From Amycolatopsis azurea DSM 43854 (GTDB taxonomy: Bacteria > Actinomycetota > Actinomycetes > Mycobacteriales > Pseudonocardiaceae), in assembly GCF_001995215.1 (NCBI RefSeq), contig NZ_MUXN01000027.1, positions 124,001-188,000 on the forward strand: 64,000 bases of DNA, in the 5' to 3' direction. Every line of letters starts with the position of its first letter. Within the stretch, counting starts at the first letter, position 1. Below are positions 1 through 7,894 of the stretch, in pieces. The notes under the pieces are model-generated. The model did not search any database. It worked only from the letters and a program-made list of their open reading frames with translations, and was not told the DNA's origin. The position numbers were made by a program, and so were the translations under genes.

Positions 1-1
1 C

Positions 2-781
2 ATGGAAGTGGCGATCCGTGCTGTCGACGCCGCGTGCGAGGTGATCCGGAGTTCTTACGGCGGCGCCGTAAAGCGGTTCGAGAAAGGCGACAGGGATTTC
101 GCCACGGGGGTGGATCTCGCCGCGGAGCGCGTGATCCGGAGGGTGCTGCGGGAGGCCTGCCCGAGCGATGTCATCCTCGGCGAAGAGTACGGCGCCGGCA
201 CCGGGGACGGGTCGCGGACCTGGCTGGTCGACCCGTTGTGCGGCACCGTGAACTACGCGGCGCGGACGCCGCTGGTCGCGGTCAACCTCGCCCTGCGTAC
301 CGAGAGCGGTGTGACTGTGGCGGTGTCGGCGGACCCTTTGTCCGGCGAGGTTTTCTGGACCGGTGGCCGCGGCGCGTTCCTCCGCCGCGACGGCCGCGAA
401 GAGCCTCTGGTGCCCGTGGCGGGCGACCGCCTCGTGGATGTCAATCTCGACCCGCCGTTCCCCAATGCCGCGTCGTTCCGCACGGCACGGATGCTGCTGG
501 ACGACGCCTTCACCGAAGACTTCCGCCCCCGCGTGGTGTCCACGACACTGGCGTTGGCCTGGGTCGCGGCCGGACGGCGGGCCGCCTACATCACCGATGG
601 GCACTTGCGGGACAGCGTGCATTTCACCAGCGGCATCGCCCTGTGTCAGGCGGCCGGCTGTGTGGTGACCAACCTCGCCGGGCAGCCGGTGCACTCCGGC
701 GTCCAGGGGCTGGTCGCCGCCTCCGACCCCGAGAGCCACCGAGAGCTGATCGACCTCGTTTCGCGCCACCGCGAAAACTGA
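2..781 (+). CDS. Inositol monophosphatase family protein with altered metal site
   Basis: This 259-residue protein has the IMPase layout: the GEE metal-binding motif at residues 60-62, then a motif at 77-81 that reads DPLCG where the family has DP(I/L)DG, and a C-terminal DSVHFTSG stretch around residue 203 where the family has WDxAAG. Family members are Mg-dependent phosphatases acting on inositol phosphates, sugar phosphates or nucleotide phosphates. Here the second Asp of the central motif is Cys and the late Asp seems to be His, so classical three-metal catalysis is doubtful. The ATG sits on the second base of the window, so a longer upstream start cannot be excluded. The next gene is 99 bp away and unrelated. 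Substrate unknown. Confidence 0.75.
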   Translation: MEVAIRAVDAACEVIRSSYGGAVKRFEKGDRDFATGVDLAAERVIRRVLREACPSDVILGEEYGAGTGDGSRTWLVDPLCGTVNYAARTPLVAVNLALRTESGVTVAVSADPLSGEVFWTGGRGAFLRRDGREEPLVPVAGDRLVDVNLDPPFPNAASFRTARMLLDDAFTEDFRPRVVSTTLALAWVAAGRRAAYITDGHLRDSVHFTSGIALCQAAGCVVTNLAGQPVHSGVQGLVAASDPESHRELIDLVSRHREN

Positions 782-880
782 ACGTCCCTCATGCGGCGGC
801 CATATCGACCGCTACTCCCAGATCGGGTGTAGCGGCATCGACGCCGACGGCGATCTCTTTGGCGAGACGCAGGGGGATGG

Positions 881-2581
881 ATGAGGATCAGCCTTATCGC
901 CGACCAGGCTGTCGGTGAAGCCGACCAGCGCACCGCGGACGGGCTCGGGTTCGAGGTGTATGCCCAAGTGCTGGCCGAAGCCGCGACCGACACCCGCGGG
1001 CCGTTCACGATCGGCGTGTTCGGCGAGTGGGGTACGGGCAAGACCAGTTTGATGCGTCTGATCGAACGCAAACTGGTCGGCAGCGAAGACGTCGTGACCG
1101 TGTGGTTCAACGCCTGGCGGTACGAGCAGGAGGAACACCCGATCGTGCCGCTCGTGGGAACCATCGTGCAGGCACTCGAGCAGCACCAGACCATGGGCAA
1201 GAAGATCAGCGAGTCGGGTCAGTCGCTGATCCGTTCGCTGCGCGCCATCGCCTACGGTTTCTCGGCGAAGTCGAAGGTGTCGATCCCGGGGTTCGCCGAG
1301 TTCGAGGCCTCCCTCGTGGCCAAGGACATGATCGACCGGAAAGCCAAGCTCACCCCGGACCCCTTGCTCGACCGCAGTCTCTACTACGGCGCGTTCACCA
1401 GCCTCGACGAGCTGAAACTCCGCAGAGACGTCAAGGTCGTCATTCTGATCGACGACCTCGACCGCTGCTTCCCCGACCAGGCCATCCGTCTGCTCGAGAG
1501 CATCAAACTGGTCCTCGCGCAGCCCGGCTTCATCTTCGTGCTGGGCGTCGCGCGCAAGGTGGTGGAGGGCTACCTGCAGCACCGGTACTCGACTCAGTAC
1601 GGCATCAAGGACTTCAAAGGAGAGCTCTACCTCGACAAGATCGTCCAGCTTCCCTTCCACATCCCCCCGTCGACCGCACGCATGACCGACTTCTGCAAGA
1701 CACTCCTCACCGACCAGCCGCCCGAACTGGTCGGCGAACTGGAACCGGTCCTGCCCGCCGCCGCGGAAGCACTCGGCGGCAACCCTCGCGCGGTCATCCG
1801 GTTCATCAACAACATCCTGGTCGACTTCTCCATCAGCACCAGTTCGCCCGACGGGGCCGCGACCATCCCCGTCCGCTTTTTCGCGATATCGCGGTGCCTG
1901 GAGCATCGCTGGCCCGAGGTCTTCGACGCGCTCACCACCTCCGAGGGTCTGGCGGAGGATGTCGCCGAATGGACACCGGCCGACTACGCGGCCAAAGCAC
2001 GCGGCACCGGGAACGAGTCCTTGGTAGCCACCCGAATGCTCTCCGATCGCGCCCTGGAGCGACTCCTCGTCGGCGAACAGGGTCAAGACTGGCTCTCCGA
2101 CGGTCAACTCCGGCGCGCCAGCGTCGACTTCCTGGTCAACCAGCAACGCTTCTCCCACCTCGACACCGCAGAGGTGCGACTCCGCTACGACGCTTTCGTT
2201 TCCTTCGCCAACGAAGACCGACCCGTCGTCCTCGAACTGGTGGAAGAACTCGCCAAGGCCGGAGTCAACGTCTTCTTCGACGGCCACATCCCACCAGGAG
2301 CGAAATGGGCCGACGCCCTCACCGACAGCCTCAACGCCTCTAAAGCCTTGATCTTCTGCGTAGGCAGGTCCACCAACGCGGCAACAGGACAACAGAACGA
2401 ACTCCTGCTTGCGATCGACAACAGCAGCCTCCCGATCGTCCCCGTCATCCTTCCCGGCGCGGACCCCGACCTCAACACGCCAACCGCACTCCGTAACCGG
2501 CAATGGCTCGACCTGCGAGCCGGTGTCACGCGCGAAGGCATCTCCCGGCTCGTCTCATCACTGCGCCGGCAGCGAGACTGA
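881..2581 (+). CDS. KAP-family P-loop NTPase fused to a C-terminal TIR domain
   Basis: This is a 566-residue two-domain protein. The N-terminal KAP NTPase shows Walker A GEWGTGKT (48-55), the FNAWRY strand (76-81), Walker B ending ILIDDLDR (188-195) and a GNPRAVIRFIN helix (300-310) typical of KAP proteins. From about residue 436 a TIR domain begins with YDAFVSF and has a GQQNEL segment whose Glu507 sits where TIR NADases carry their catalytic Glu. I see no clear transmembrane insert, unlike many KAP proteins. KAP NTPases and NAD-cleaving TIR domains both occur in bacterial immunity; the fusion suggests NTP-gated NAD depletion on infection (inference). AGGGGG just upstream supports the ATG. 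It stands alone as one gene. Confidence 0.85.
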   Translation: MRISLIADQAVGEADQRTADGLGFEVYAQVLAEAATDTRGPFTIGVFGEWGTGKTSLMRLIERKLVGSEDVVTVWFNAWRYEQEEHPIVPLVGTIVQALEQHQTMGKKISESGQSLIRSLRAIAYGFSAKSKVSIPGFAEFEASLVAKDMIDRKAKLTPDPLLDRSLYYGAFTSLDELKLRRDVKVVILIDDLDRCFPDQAIRLLESIKLVLAQPGFIFVLGVARKVVEGYLQHRYSTQYGIKDFKGELYLDKIVQLPFHIPPSTARMTDFCKTLLTDQPPELVGELEPVLPAAAEALGGNPRAVIRFINNILVDFSISTSSPDGAATIPVRFFAISRCLEHRWPEVFDALTTSEGLAEDVAEWTPADYAAKARGTGNESLVATRMLSDRALERLLVGEQGQDWLSDGQLRRASVDFLVNQQRFSHLDTAEVRLRYDAFVSFANEDRPVVLELVEELAKAGVNVFFDGHIPPGAKWADALTDSLNASKALIFCVGRSTNAATGQQNELLLAIDNSSLPIVPVILPGADPDLNTPTALRNRQWLDLRAGVTREGISRLVSSLRRQRD

Positions 2582-2599
2582 CGGGCCGAGGCCTGCCTA

Positions 2600-3481
2600 T
2601 CAGGCCTGGATGTTCTCCAGGTCCTCCAGCAGGCGCGGGTGCTTCGGCTCCCAGCCGAGGGCCTGCCGGGTGTGGGCGCTGGACGAGGGCTGGTCGGCCG
2701 CGAAGATGACACCGAGGGGGCCGTAGGTCTCCACCGGTACGGGTTCGACGGGCAGGTCCAGCCGCCGCCCGATGACCGCGGCGATGTCCCGCACCTGGTC
2801 ACCCTCGTCGTCCACGGCATGCCAGGCGGTGCCGGCCTCGGCGTGCTCCAAGGCGAGCCGGAAGAGGACCGCGGCGTCGAGAGCGTGCACGGCCGGCCAG
2901 CGTTGTGTGCCGTCGCCCGGGTAGCCGGACACTCCGCTCCGGCGCGCGATCCCGGTCAGCACACCGGCGAATCCGCCCGCACCGTCGTGGTGGACGGTCC
3001 GCGGCAGGCGGACGGCCGAGCTCCGGACCCCTTGTGACGCCAGCTCCAGAACTCCCGTGACCGCGCGGCCTCGACCACCGACCGGGCCCTCGGTCGGGAT
3101 CGGGTCGGCCTCGGTGGAGGCCCGGCCCTGCACTGCGGGTGTGCCTGAGCAGGTGACGAAGGGACGGTCGCTGCCGACGAGTTCCTGGCCGAGAGTGGCG
3201 AGGGCGGCACTTTCCTCGGCGACCGCGTTCGCGAGGGCCTCGGGGCTGCTGAAGTCGTTGGCGAAGGCCAGGTGGATCACGCCGTCGGCCTGGGCCGCGC
3301 CGGCGCGCAGGGCGTCCAGATCGGCCAGGGCGCCCCGGATCGGCTCGCCGCCGGCCGCCGAGGCGGCCTGTGCGGAGGCGTCCGATCGGGCGAGTGCGAG
3401 GACGGTGTGACCGGCGCCGAGAAGCTCGGCGACGACGGCGGATCCGATCAGGCCGGTACCGCCGGTGACGAAGACGCGCAT
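2600..3481 (-). CDS. NAD(P)-binding SDR/epimerase-like oxidoreductase
   Basis: This 293-residue protein starts with a Rossmann motif, GGTGLIG at residues 7-13, followed by DLDAL and VIHLAFAND strands of the extended SDR (NAD-dependent epimerase/dehydratase) family. The usual YxxxK catalytic pair is not evident; the aligned place reads GGRGRAVTGVLEL, so it may bind nucleotide without normal dehydrogenase chemistry. The ATG is preceded by GGGAGAG. It is divergent from a TetR regulator, and the 85 bp between them hold a double palindrome, so it is the probable target of that repressor. Substrate unknown. Confidence 0.8.
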   Translation of the reverse strand: MRVFVTGGTGLIGSAVVAELLGAGHTVLALARSDASAQAASAAGGEPIRGALADLDALRAGAAQADGVIHLAFANDFSSPEALANAVAEESAALATLGQELVGSDRPFVTCSGTPAVQGRASTEADPIPTEGPVGGRGRAVTGVLELASQGVRSSAVRLPRTVHHDGAGGFAGVLTGIARRSGVSGYPGDGTQRWPAVHALDAAVLFRLALEHAEAGTAWHAVDDEGDQVRDIAAVIGRRLDLPVEPVPVETYGPLGVIFAADQPSSSAHTRQALGWEPKHPRLLEDLENIQA

Positions 3482-3496
3482 GGAACTCTCCCGCGA

Positions 3497-3553
3497 GTGA
3501 TGGGACTCTTGTCCCATCACCGTACCAGGGTGACGGGACAAGAGTCCCATCAC
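3497..3553. promoter_or_regulatory. Double TetR-type operator between SDR and TetR genes
   Basis: Two copies of the 16-bp palindrome TGGGAC-TCTT-GTCCCA type lie in opposite orientation, one in 3500-3515 and the other in 3535-3550, inside a 23-bp inverted repeat (3497-3519 against 3531-3553) with one mismatch. It lies between the divergent SDR and tetR start codons, so binding would block both promoters. That it is the operator of the adjacent TetR protein is inference from position and symmetry. Confidence 0.8.
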
Positions 3554-3566
3554 TTAAGATGACCTC

Positions 3567-4145
3567 ATGGCCCGATGGGAACCAGGCGCGCGCGAACGCC
3601 TCGTCATGGCGGCGGTCGACCTGTTCACGGAGCAGGGCTACGACGCCACGACGGTCACGCAGATCGCCGAGCGCGCCGGGGTCACCAAGAGCACCTTCTT
3701 CCGGCACTTCCCCGACAAACGCGAGCTGCTGGTCGCCGGACAGGAGACGCTGAGCCGGCTGCTGACCGAGGGCATCGCCGAGGCGCCCGCCGACGCCAGT
3801 CCGCTCGAAGCGGTCGCCGCCGGTCTGGAGCGCGCCTCGACCGCGATGGGCCCGATGAGCCGCGAGATCGCCCCGCGCCTGAAAGCGGCCGTCGCCGCCA
3901 GTGCCGAACTTCAGGAGCGCGACGCCCTCAAGAGCGTCAGCCTCGCGGCCGCCATGACCGCCGCCCTGGTCGCGCGCGGCGTGCCGGACCCGACAGCCGC
4001 CCTCGCCAGCGAACTCGGCGTCCTCGCCTTCAAACGGGGGTACGCCGAATGGTCCGAAGGCGACCGCGCACCCGAGGCCGGGTTCGCGACCTTCCTCCTG
4101 AAGGCCCTCGACGAACTGCGCGCCGCGAGCGCGTCGCTGGGCTGA
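3567..4145 (+). CDS. TetR/AcrR family transcriptional regulator
   Basis: This 192-residue repressor has an N-terminal TetR helix-turn-helix: LFTEQGYDATTVTQIAERAG then VTKSTFFRHFPDKREL, residues about 18-53. The C-terminal ligand domain is typical in length but gives no hint of the inducer. It is divergent from the SDR gene and separated from it by the double palindrome, so it probably represses both itself and that gene. No clear Shine-Dalgarno precedes the ATG; a TTAAGA hexamer ends 7 bp upstream, so the transcript may be leaderless (inference). Confidence 0.9.
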   Translation: MARWEPGARERLVMAAVDLFTEQGYDATTVTQIAERAGVTKSTFFRHFPDKRELLVAGQETLSRLLTEGIAEAPADASPLEAVAAGLERASTAMGPMSREIAPRLKAAVAASAELQERDALKSVSLAAAMTAALVARGVPDPTAALASELGVLAFKRGYAEWSEGDRAPEAGFATFLLKALDELRAASASLG

Positions 4146-4150
4146 CCGGC

Positions 4151-4696
4151 CTAGCGCTTGAAGCGAATATGGAACGAACTGATGCGGTCGTTCCAATCAG
4201 GCCCCACCCAGTGGGCGACCACGCAGACACAGGGGTTCTTGGTGCCGTCCCAGTATCCATGGGCGCCGGCGAAGTTGGGCGCGTCGTAGCCCAGCACTTC
4301 ATTGCAGTCATTCCAGGTGTTGAACCCGGAAATGTTGTTGTCCCATTGTCCGGTCACCTTGATCTTGTAGCCGGAGGTGTCGCAGGGACCAGCGGTCCCG
4401 TAATACCGGTACAGATCAGAGGGGTTGTTGTTCGCGTGGTAGAACCACTCCATGAGCAGGGTCTTGCCCGCGACGGCGGTCTGGATCGCCGGGTCTCCGA
4501 CGGAGGCACCACACGTGGTCGACTCCGCCGGATCGGCCCCGTCGGCCGGAGCCTCGCCGACCACGGTCACGCAGACTCTGCCGACGGCGGACACAGCGTC
4601 GTCTTTCGCCGATGTCGCGGAGGAAAACCCGGCCACCCCGAGAAGTGTGCTGCCGGTAAGGACGATGATCGTGGCGATTGCGCTCCAGGGTCTCAT
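4151..4696 (-). CDS. Secreted crystallin-like / I36-inhibitor-like protein
   Basis: This 181-residue protein has a signal peptide: a short basic start, the hydrophobic segment IATIIVLTGSTLLGVAGF, then an Ala/Ser cleavage region near residue 30. The mature part is rich in aromatic residues and Cys and ends with WNDRISSFHIRF, which resembles the closing strand of beta/gamma-crystallin Greek-key domains found in secreted actinobacterial proteins, including peptidase inhibitor family I36. Six Cys in the mature part suggest disulfides. GGGAGAG precedes the ATG. It ends 5 bp from the convergent tetR stop. Function unknown; the fold assignment is tentative. Confidence 0.6.
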   Translation of the reverse strand: MRPWSAIATIIVLTGSTLLGVAGFSSATSAKDDAVSAVGRVCVTVVGEAPADGADPAESTTCGASVGDPAIQTAVAGKTLLMEWFYHANNNPSDLYRYYGTAGPCDTSGYKIKVTGQWDNNISGFNTWNDCNEVLGYDAPNFAGAHGYWDGTKNPCVCVVAHWVGPDWNDRISSFHIRFKR

Positions 4697-4821
4697 GTCT
4701 CTCCCTCTTTCCCGGTGAGTTCGCGAGCACGAAGTCCGAAAAGTAGCGAGAGTTCCTGGCCCGGTCTTGGAAAAATGTCGTGTGCGGCCCCCTGTCGCCG
4801 GGTGGCTGAGATTTCGGTCGC

Positions 4822-7332
4822 CTACCTTCCGCGAGCGCGGCGGAGATTGGCGCGAACCGCCTTGGTCTCGGGGTGGCCGCGCCCCAGTATCCGCTTGTAA
4901 GCGGCAAGAGTGGCTTCGTACAGAGGAATCGCCTGCCGGAGATTCCCCGCGGACTCGTAGGCGCCGGCGAGGTTGTGGCGGGAGGACAGCGTGTGCGGGT
5001 GCCCGGGGCCGAGAACTCGTTCGCGGGCGGCGAGAGTGGCCTCGTGCAACGGGATCGCCCGGCCGGGATCTCCCGCCAGCCAGTAGGCGTAGGCGAGGTT
5101 GTTGCGGGAAATGAGGGTGTCGGGGTGATCCGGCCCCAGCACCCGCTCACAGTCGGCGAGGGTCGCTTCGTGCAACGGGATCGCCTGCCCGAGATCTCCC
5201 GCCATCTCGTAGGCGGCGGCGAGATTGTTGCGGGAGGTCAAGGTACTCGGGTGCTCGGGGCCCAGTACTCGCTCGCGGTCCGCGAGAGTGGCCTGGTGCA
5301 ACGGGATCGCCCGGCCGAGCTCCCCCGCCATCTCATAGGCGCCCGCGAGATTGTTGCGGGAGCTCAAAGTTTTCGGGTGATCCGGCCCCAGGACTCGTTC
5401 GCAATCGGCGAGGGTCGCCTCGTACAGCGGGATGGCCTGCCCGGGATCACCCGCCGATCGGTAGGCGCCCGCGAGATTGTTGCGCGAGGTCAAGGTTCCG
5501 GGGTGGTCCACACCCAGCACCCGCTCGCGACCGGCGAGAATGGCCTTGTACAACGGGATCGCCCGGCCGAGGTCCCCCGCCGACGCGTAGGCGCCCGCGA
5601 GATTATTGCCTGAGGTCAGCGTGTCCGGGTGGTCGGGGCCCAGTACTCGCTCGCGATCGGCGAGAGTGGCTTCATGCAGCGGGATCGCGTGTCTGAGATT
5701 CCCCGCCGTCCGGTAGGCGTGGGCGAGGTTGCTGCGGGAGACCAGAGTTTCGGCGTCGTCCGGCCCCAGCACCCGCTCACGATCGGCGAGGGTGGCCTCG
5801 TACAGCCGGATCGCCTGCCCGAGATTTCCCTCCGACTCGTATGCGCCGGCGAGGTTGTTGCGTGCGGTCAAGGTGCCCGGGTGCTCCGGACCCAGCACCC
5901 GCTCACAGCCGGTGAGGCACCGGTCCAGGTATCCCCTCGCGGTCGTCACTGCCCCCTGGTTCCCCAGGAACTCTCCCAGTCGGCTGAGGACGAGGACGAT
6001 GTCGCCGTTGTCGTCCTTCGGGTCAGTGTGGCTGACGAGTGCCTGGGCGTGCGGCATCAGCGTTTGCAGCCCCGGCCAGTCTCGAGGCGCCTCGGGGTCC
6101 AGCGGCCGAAACACCCGCGACAGAGCGCGGGTGGCGTGGTCACGTGCGTGCGCGACGCCGGCCGGAGTGCGGTGAGGGTCATCGGGGTCGGCGGTGCGGG
6201 TGACCGCCTGCACGAGCCGGTGCACGCTGATCGCCTCACCGCTGCGGGTGATCATGGCGTAGGCGGCCAGCCGTCCCAGCGCCTTGATCACGGCGAGCTC
6301 GTCGTCGAGATCGCTCAGCAGCGTGGTGGGGATGTGGTCGGGGGCGTACCAGGCCAGCACCCGCAACACCTGGCTCGCCAACGGAGTGTCGGCGAGCCGG
6401 TCAAGGGTGACGCGCCAGATCCGGGCCATGGTCCGCTGCGTGTTCCCGCCCTCGGCGGTTTCGCCGTACATGGTGGCCGGGTATCGGCCGAGCAGGTCGA
6501 GGTATTTGCCTGCCGTGGTGCCGGTTTCGGCCATGAAGGCGCCGGCCTGTTCGATGGCCAGCGGCAGATGTCCCAGTTCGGCGCACAAGGTGTCCACGCC
6601 GTCGGTGTCGGCGGCGGGGTCGTGGTGGGTCAGGATCCGCGTGAGCAGTTCGCGTGCCTGGCCGGGTTTCAGGACGTCGAGTGCAAGCGGGGCGGTGGTG
6701 ATCTCGTGCCAGCCGGTGGTGCGCCGGCTGGTGATCAGCACCTGGCCTGCGGGGAGGCGATCAAGCACCTTCGCCGCGTCCTTCGGTGCGGAAAGGTCGT
6801 CCAGGATCAGCAGCCAGCCGTCGTGGGTGGCCAGCCAGCGCAGGCCATGCTCGGTCTGCTGCTCCAGCGGCAGACTTCCCACCGCGGGTTGCAGTGCGAC
6901 CGCCAAGCGCGCCAGCCCGGTGTCGATCGAGGTGGGCGCGTCAGCGGTGATCCACCACACCAGGGAGTGGCCGGCGCGGTACCTTTCGGCGTAGTGCGCG
7001 GCCAGCGTGCTCTTGCCGATCCCGCCCAGTCCGTGCATCGCGGTCACCACGACGGATCTCGACGTGGATGCCGTGAGCGCGTCCCGCAGCCGCCGCATGT
7101 CTTCGTCACGGCCGACGAACAGCGGGGATCGCTCCGGCAGATCGATCAGACCGGCAGGTGCGTCGACCTGCTCCATCGGCGTGATGACCGCCGGTGCGTG
7201 GACGTGCTGCTCATAGGTGTTGTGCTGGACGTTGTGGTTTCCCACCTGCACGCCCTGGCCGTCGCGGATCTCGTAGACAGACGGCCGTAGCGGATCCGGT
7301 GTTCCGTCGGAACCAGGTGGGTTCGAGGGCAT
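4822..7332 (-). CDS. NLR-like NB-ARC/TPR receptor with N-terminal amyloid signalling motif
   Basis: This 836-residue protein has three parts. Residues 27-41 carry GVQVGNHNVQHNTYE, a RHIM-like pattern (V-Q-V-G, then H-N, Q and N-T). A STAND/NB-ARC NTPase follows: Walker A GLGGIGKST (101-109), Walker B WLLILDDL (173-180), sensor VLITSRRT (198-205) and a GHLPLAIEQAG motif. From about residue 465 to the end lie eight full 42-residue kinesin-light-chain-type TPRs, each opening RVLGP-HP-TL, plus a partial ninth. This is the architecture of bacterial NLR-type receptors whose TPRs sense a trigger. The gene 11 bp upstream ends in the same amyloid motif, so the two probably form a receptor/executioner pair. 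Confidence 0.85.
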   Translation of the reverse strand: MPSNPPGSDGTPDPLRPSVYEIRDGQGVQVGNHNVQHNTYEQHVHAPAVITPMEQVDAPAGLIDLPERSPLFVGRDEDMRRLRDALTASTSRSVVVTAMHGLGGIGKSTLAAHYAERYRAGHSLVWWITADAPTSIDTGLARLAVALQPAVGSLPLEQQTEHGLRWLATHDGWLLILDDLSAPKDAAKVLDRLPAGQVLITSRRTTGWHEITTAPLALDVLKPGQARELLTRILTHHDPAADTDGVDTLCAELGHLPLAIEQAGAFMAETGTTAGKYLDLLGRYPATMYGETAEGGNTQRTMARIWRVTLDRLADTPLASQVLRVLAWYAPDHIPTTLLSDLDDELAVIKALGRLAAYAMITRSGEAISVHRLVQAVTRTADPDDPHRTPAGVAHARDHATRALSRVFRPLDPEAPRDWPGLQTLMPHAQALVSHTDPKDDNGDIVLVLSRLGEFLGNQGAVTTARGYLDRCLTGCERVLGPEHPGTLTARNNLAGAYESEGNLGQAIRLYEATLADRERVLGPDDAETLVSRSNLAHAYRTAGNLRHAIPLHEATLADRERVLGPDHPDTLTSGNNLAGAYASAGDLGRAIPLYKAILAGRERVLGVDHPGTLTSRNNLAGAYRSAGDPGQAIPLYEATLADCERVLGPDHPKTLSSRNNLAGAYEMAGELGRAIPLHQATLADRERVLGPEHPSTLTSRNNLAAAYEMAGDLGQAIPLHEATLADCERVLGPDHPDTLISRNNLAYAYWLAGDPGRAIPLHEATLAARERVLGPGHPHTLSSRHNLAGAYESAGNLRQAIPLYEATLAAYKRILGRGHPETKAVRANLRRARGR
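4855..5910 (-). repeat. Tandem 126-bp coding repeats of the TPR array
   Basis: Eight 126-bp units, each coding one 42-residue TPR, run head to tail with strong nucleotide similarity (recurring cccagcacccgctc and gcgagattgttgcg segments) and end in a decayed ninth copy. Such near-identical coding repeats can expand or contract by recombination, changing receptor length. Confidence 0.85.
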
Positions 7333-7343
7333 CGGCGGCGGTG

Positions 7344-7739
7344 TCAGCCGAAGGTGTTGGTCTGGGTGTTGTGGTCGCCCACCTGTACGCCTTTGTTGCC
7401 GTGCAACGTCACCCGGTACTTTCCTGGATCGGTCAGCTCCAGCACCTTGAGCGCGGCCGCCACGAGCTCTTCGTCGTTCCCCGCGCCCACCTCCGTCAGC
7501 GCTGTCTCGAGATCGCGTCGCCGGGCGACGCCGCCCTCGTCATCGTCCGGCGTGATCACGTCGGACTCGACCGCCTCCACCACCGCGGGCGGCACGGAAT
7601 CGCCGCGGCGCAACGTGCGCAGGGCCAGCGTCTTCACCCCCGAGTACGCGTCCTTCACCGCTGTCGACGCCGTCTCACGCGTCCCTGCCGCCGCCCCGGC
7701 GGCCAACGCCGCGACCACCAGCTCCACCGACTCGATCAC
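7344..7739 (-). CDS. Bell-domain-like small effector with C-terminal amyloid signalling motif
   Basis: This 131-residue protein starts with an Ala-rich, probably amphipathic helix (about residues 5-42, including AALAAGAAAGTRETASTAVK), followed by further predicted helices. It ends exactly with GVQVGDHNTQTNTFG (117-131), which matches the N-terminal motif of the downstream NLR at 10 of 15 positions. Small helical death effectors (Bell domains) ending in an amyloid motif, paired with NLRs that start with the same motif, are known from Actinobacteria. The inferred role is that NLR oligomers template amyloid folding of the tail and free the helical domain to damage the membrane. The start is GTG; the NLR start lies 11 bp downstream, so they are an operon. 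Confidence 0.75.
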   Translation of the reverse strand: MIESVELVVAALAAGAAAGTRETASTAVKDAYSGVKTLALRTLRRGDSVPPAVVEAVESDVITPDDDEGGVARRRDLETALTEVGAGNDEELVAAALKVLELTDPGKYRVTLHGNKGVQVGDHNTQTNTFG

Positions 7740-7894
7740 ATCGAACCCCTCATGTGGCCACGACCGTCAACCATCGATATCGGCCCTGACGCCCCGACCG
7801 CTACAGCTGGGCGGGAAGAAGAAACCGGCCTGCGGCGAAGTGGTGGTGAAAGCTGATCGTCGACGGGAAGGAACCACATGTCAGAGGCGGACAT

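Noticed and set aside
4855..5910. 126-bp tandem repeats as a non-coding satellite or CRISPR
   Set aside because: They are in frame and code 42-residue TPR units of the NLR-like protein.
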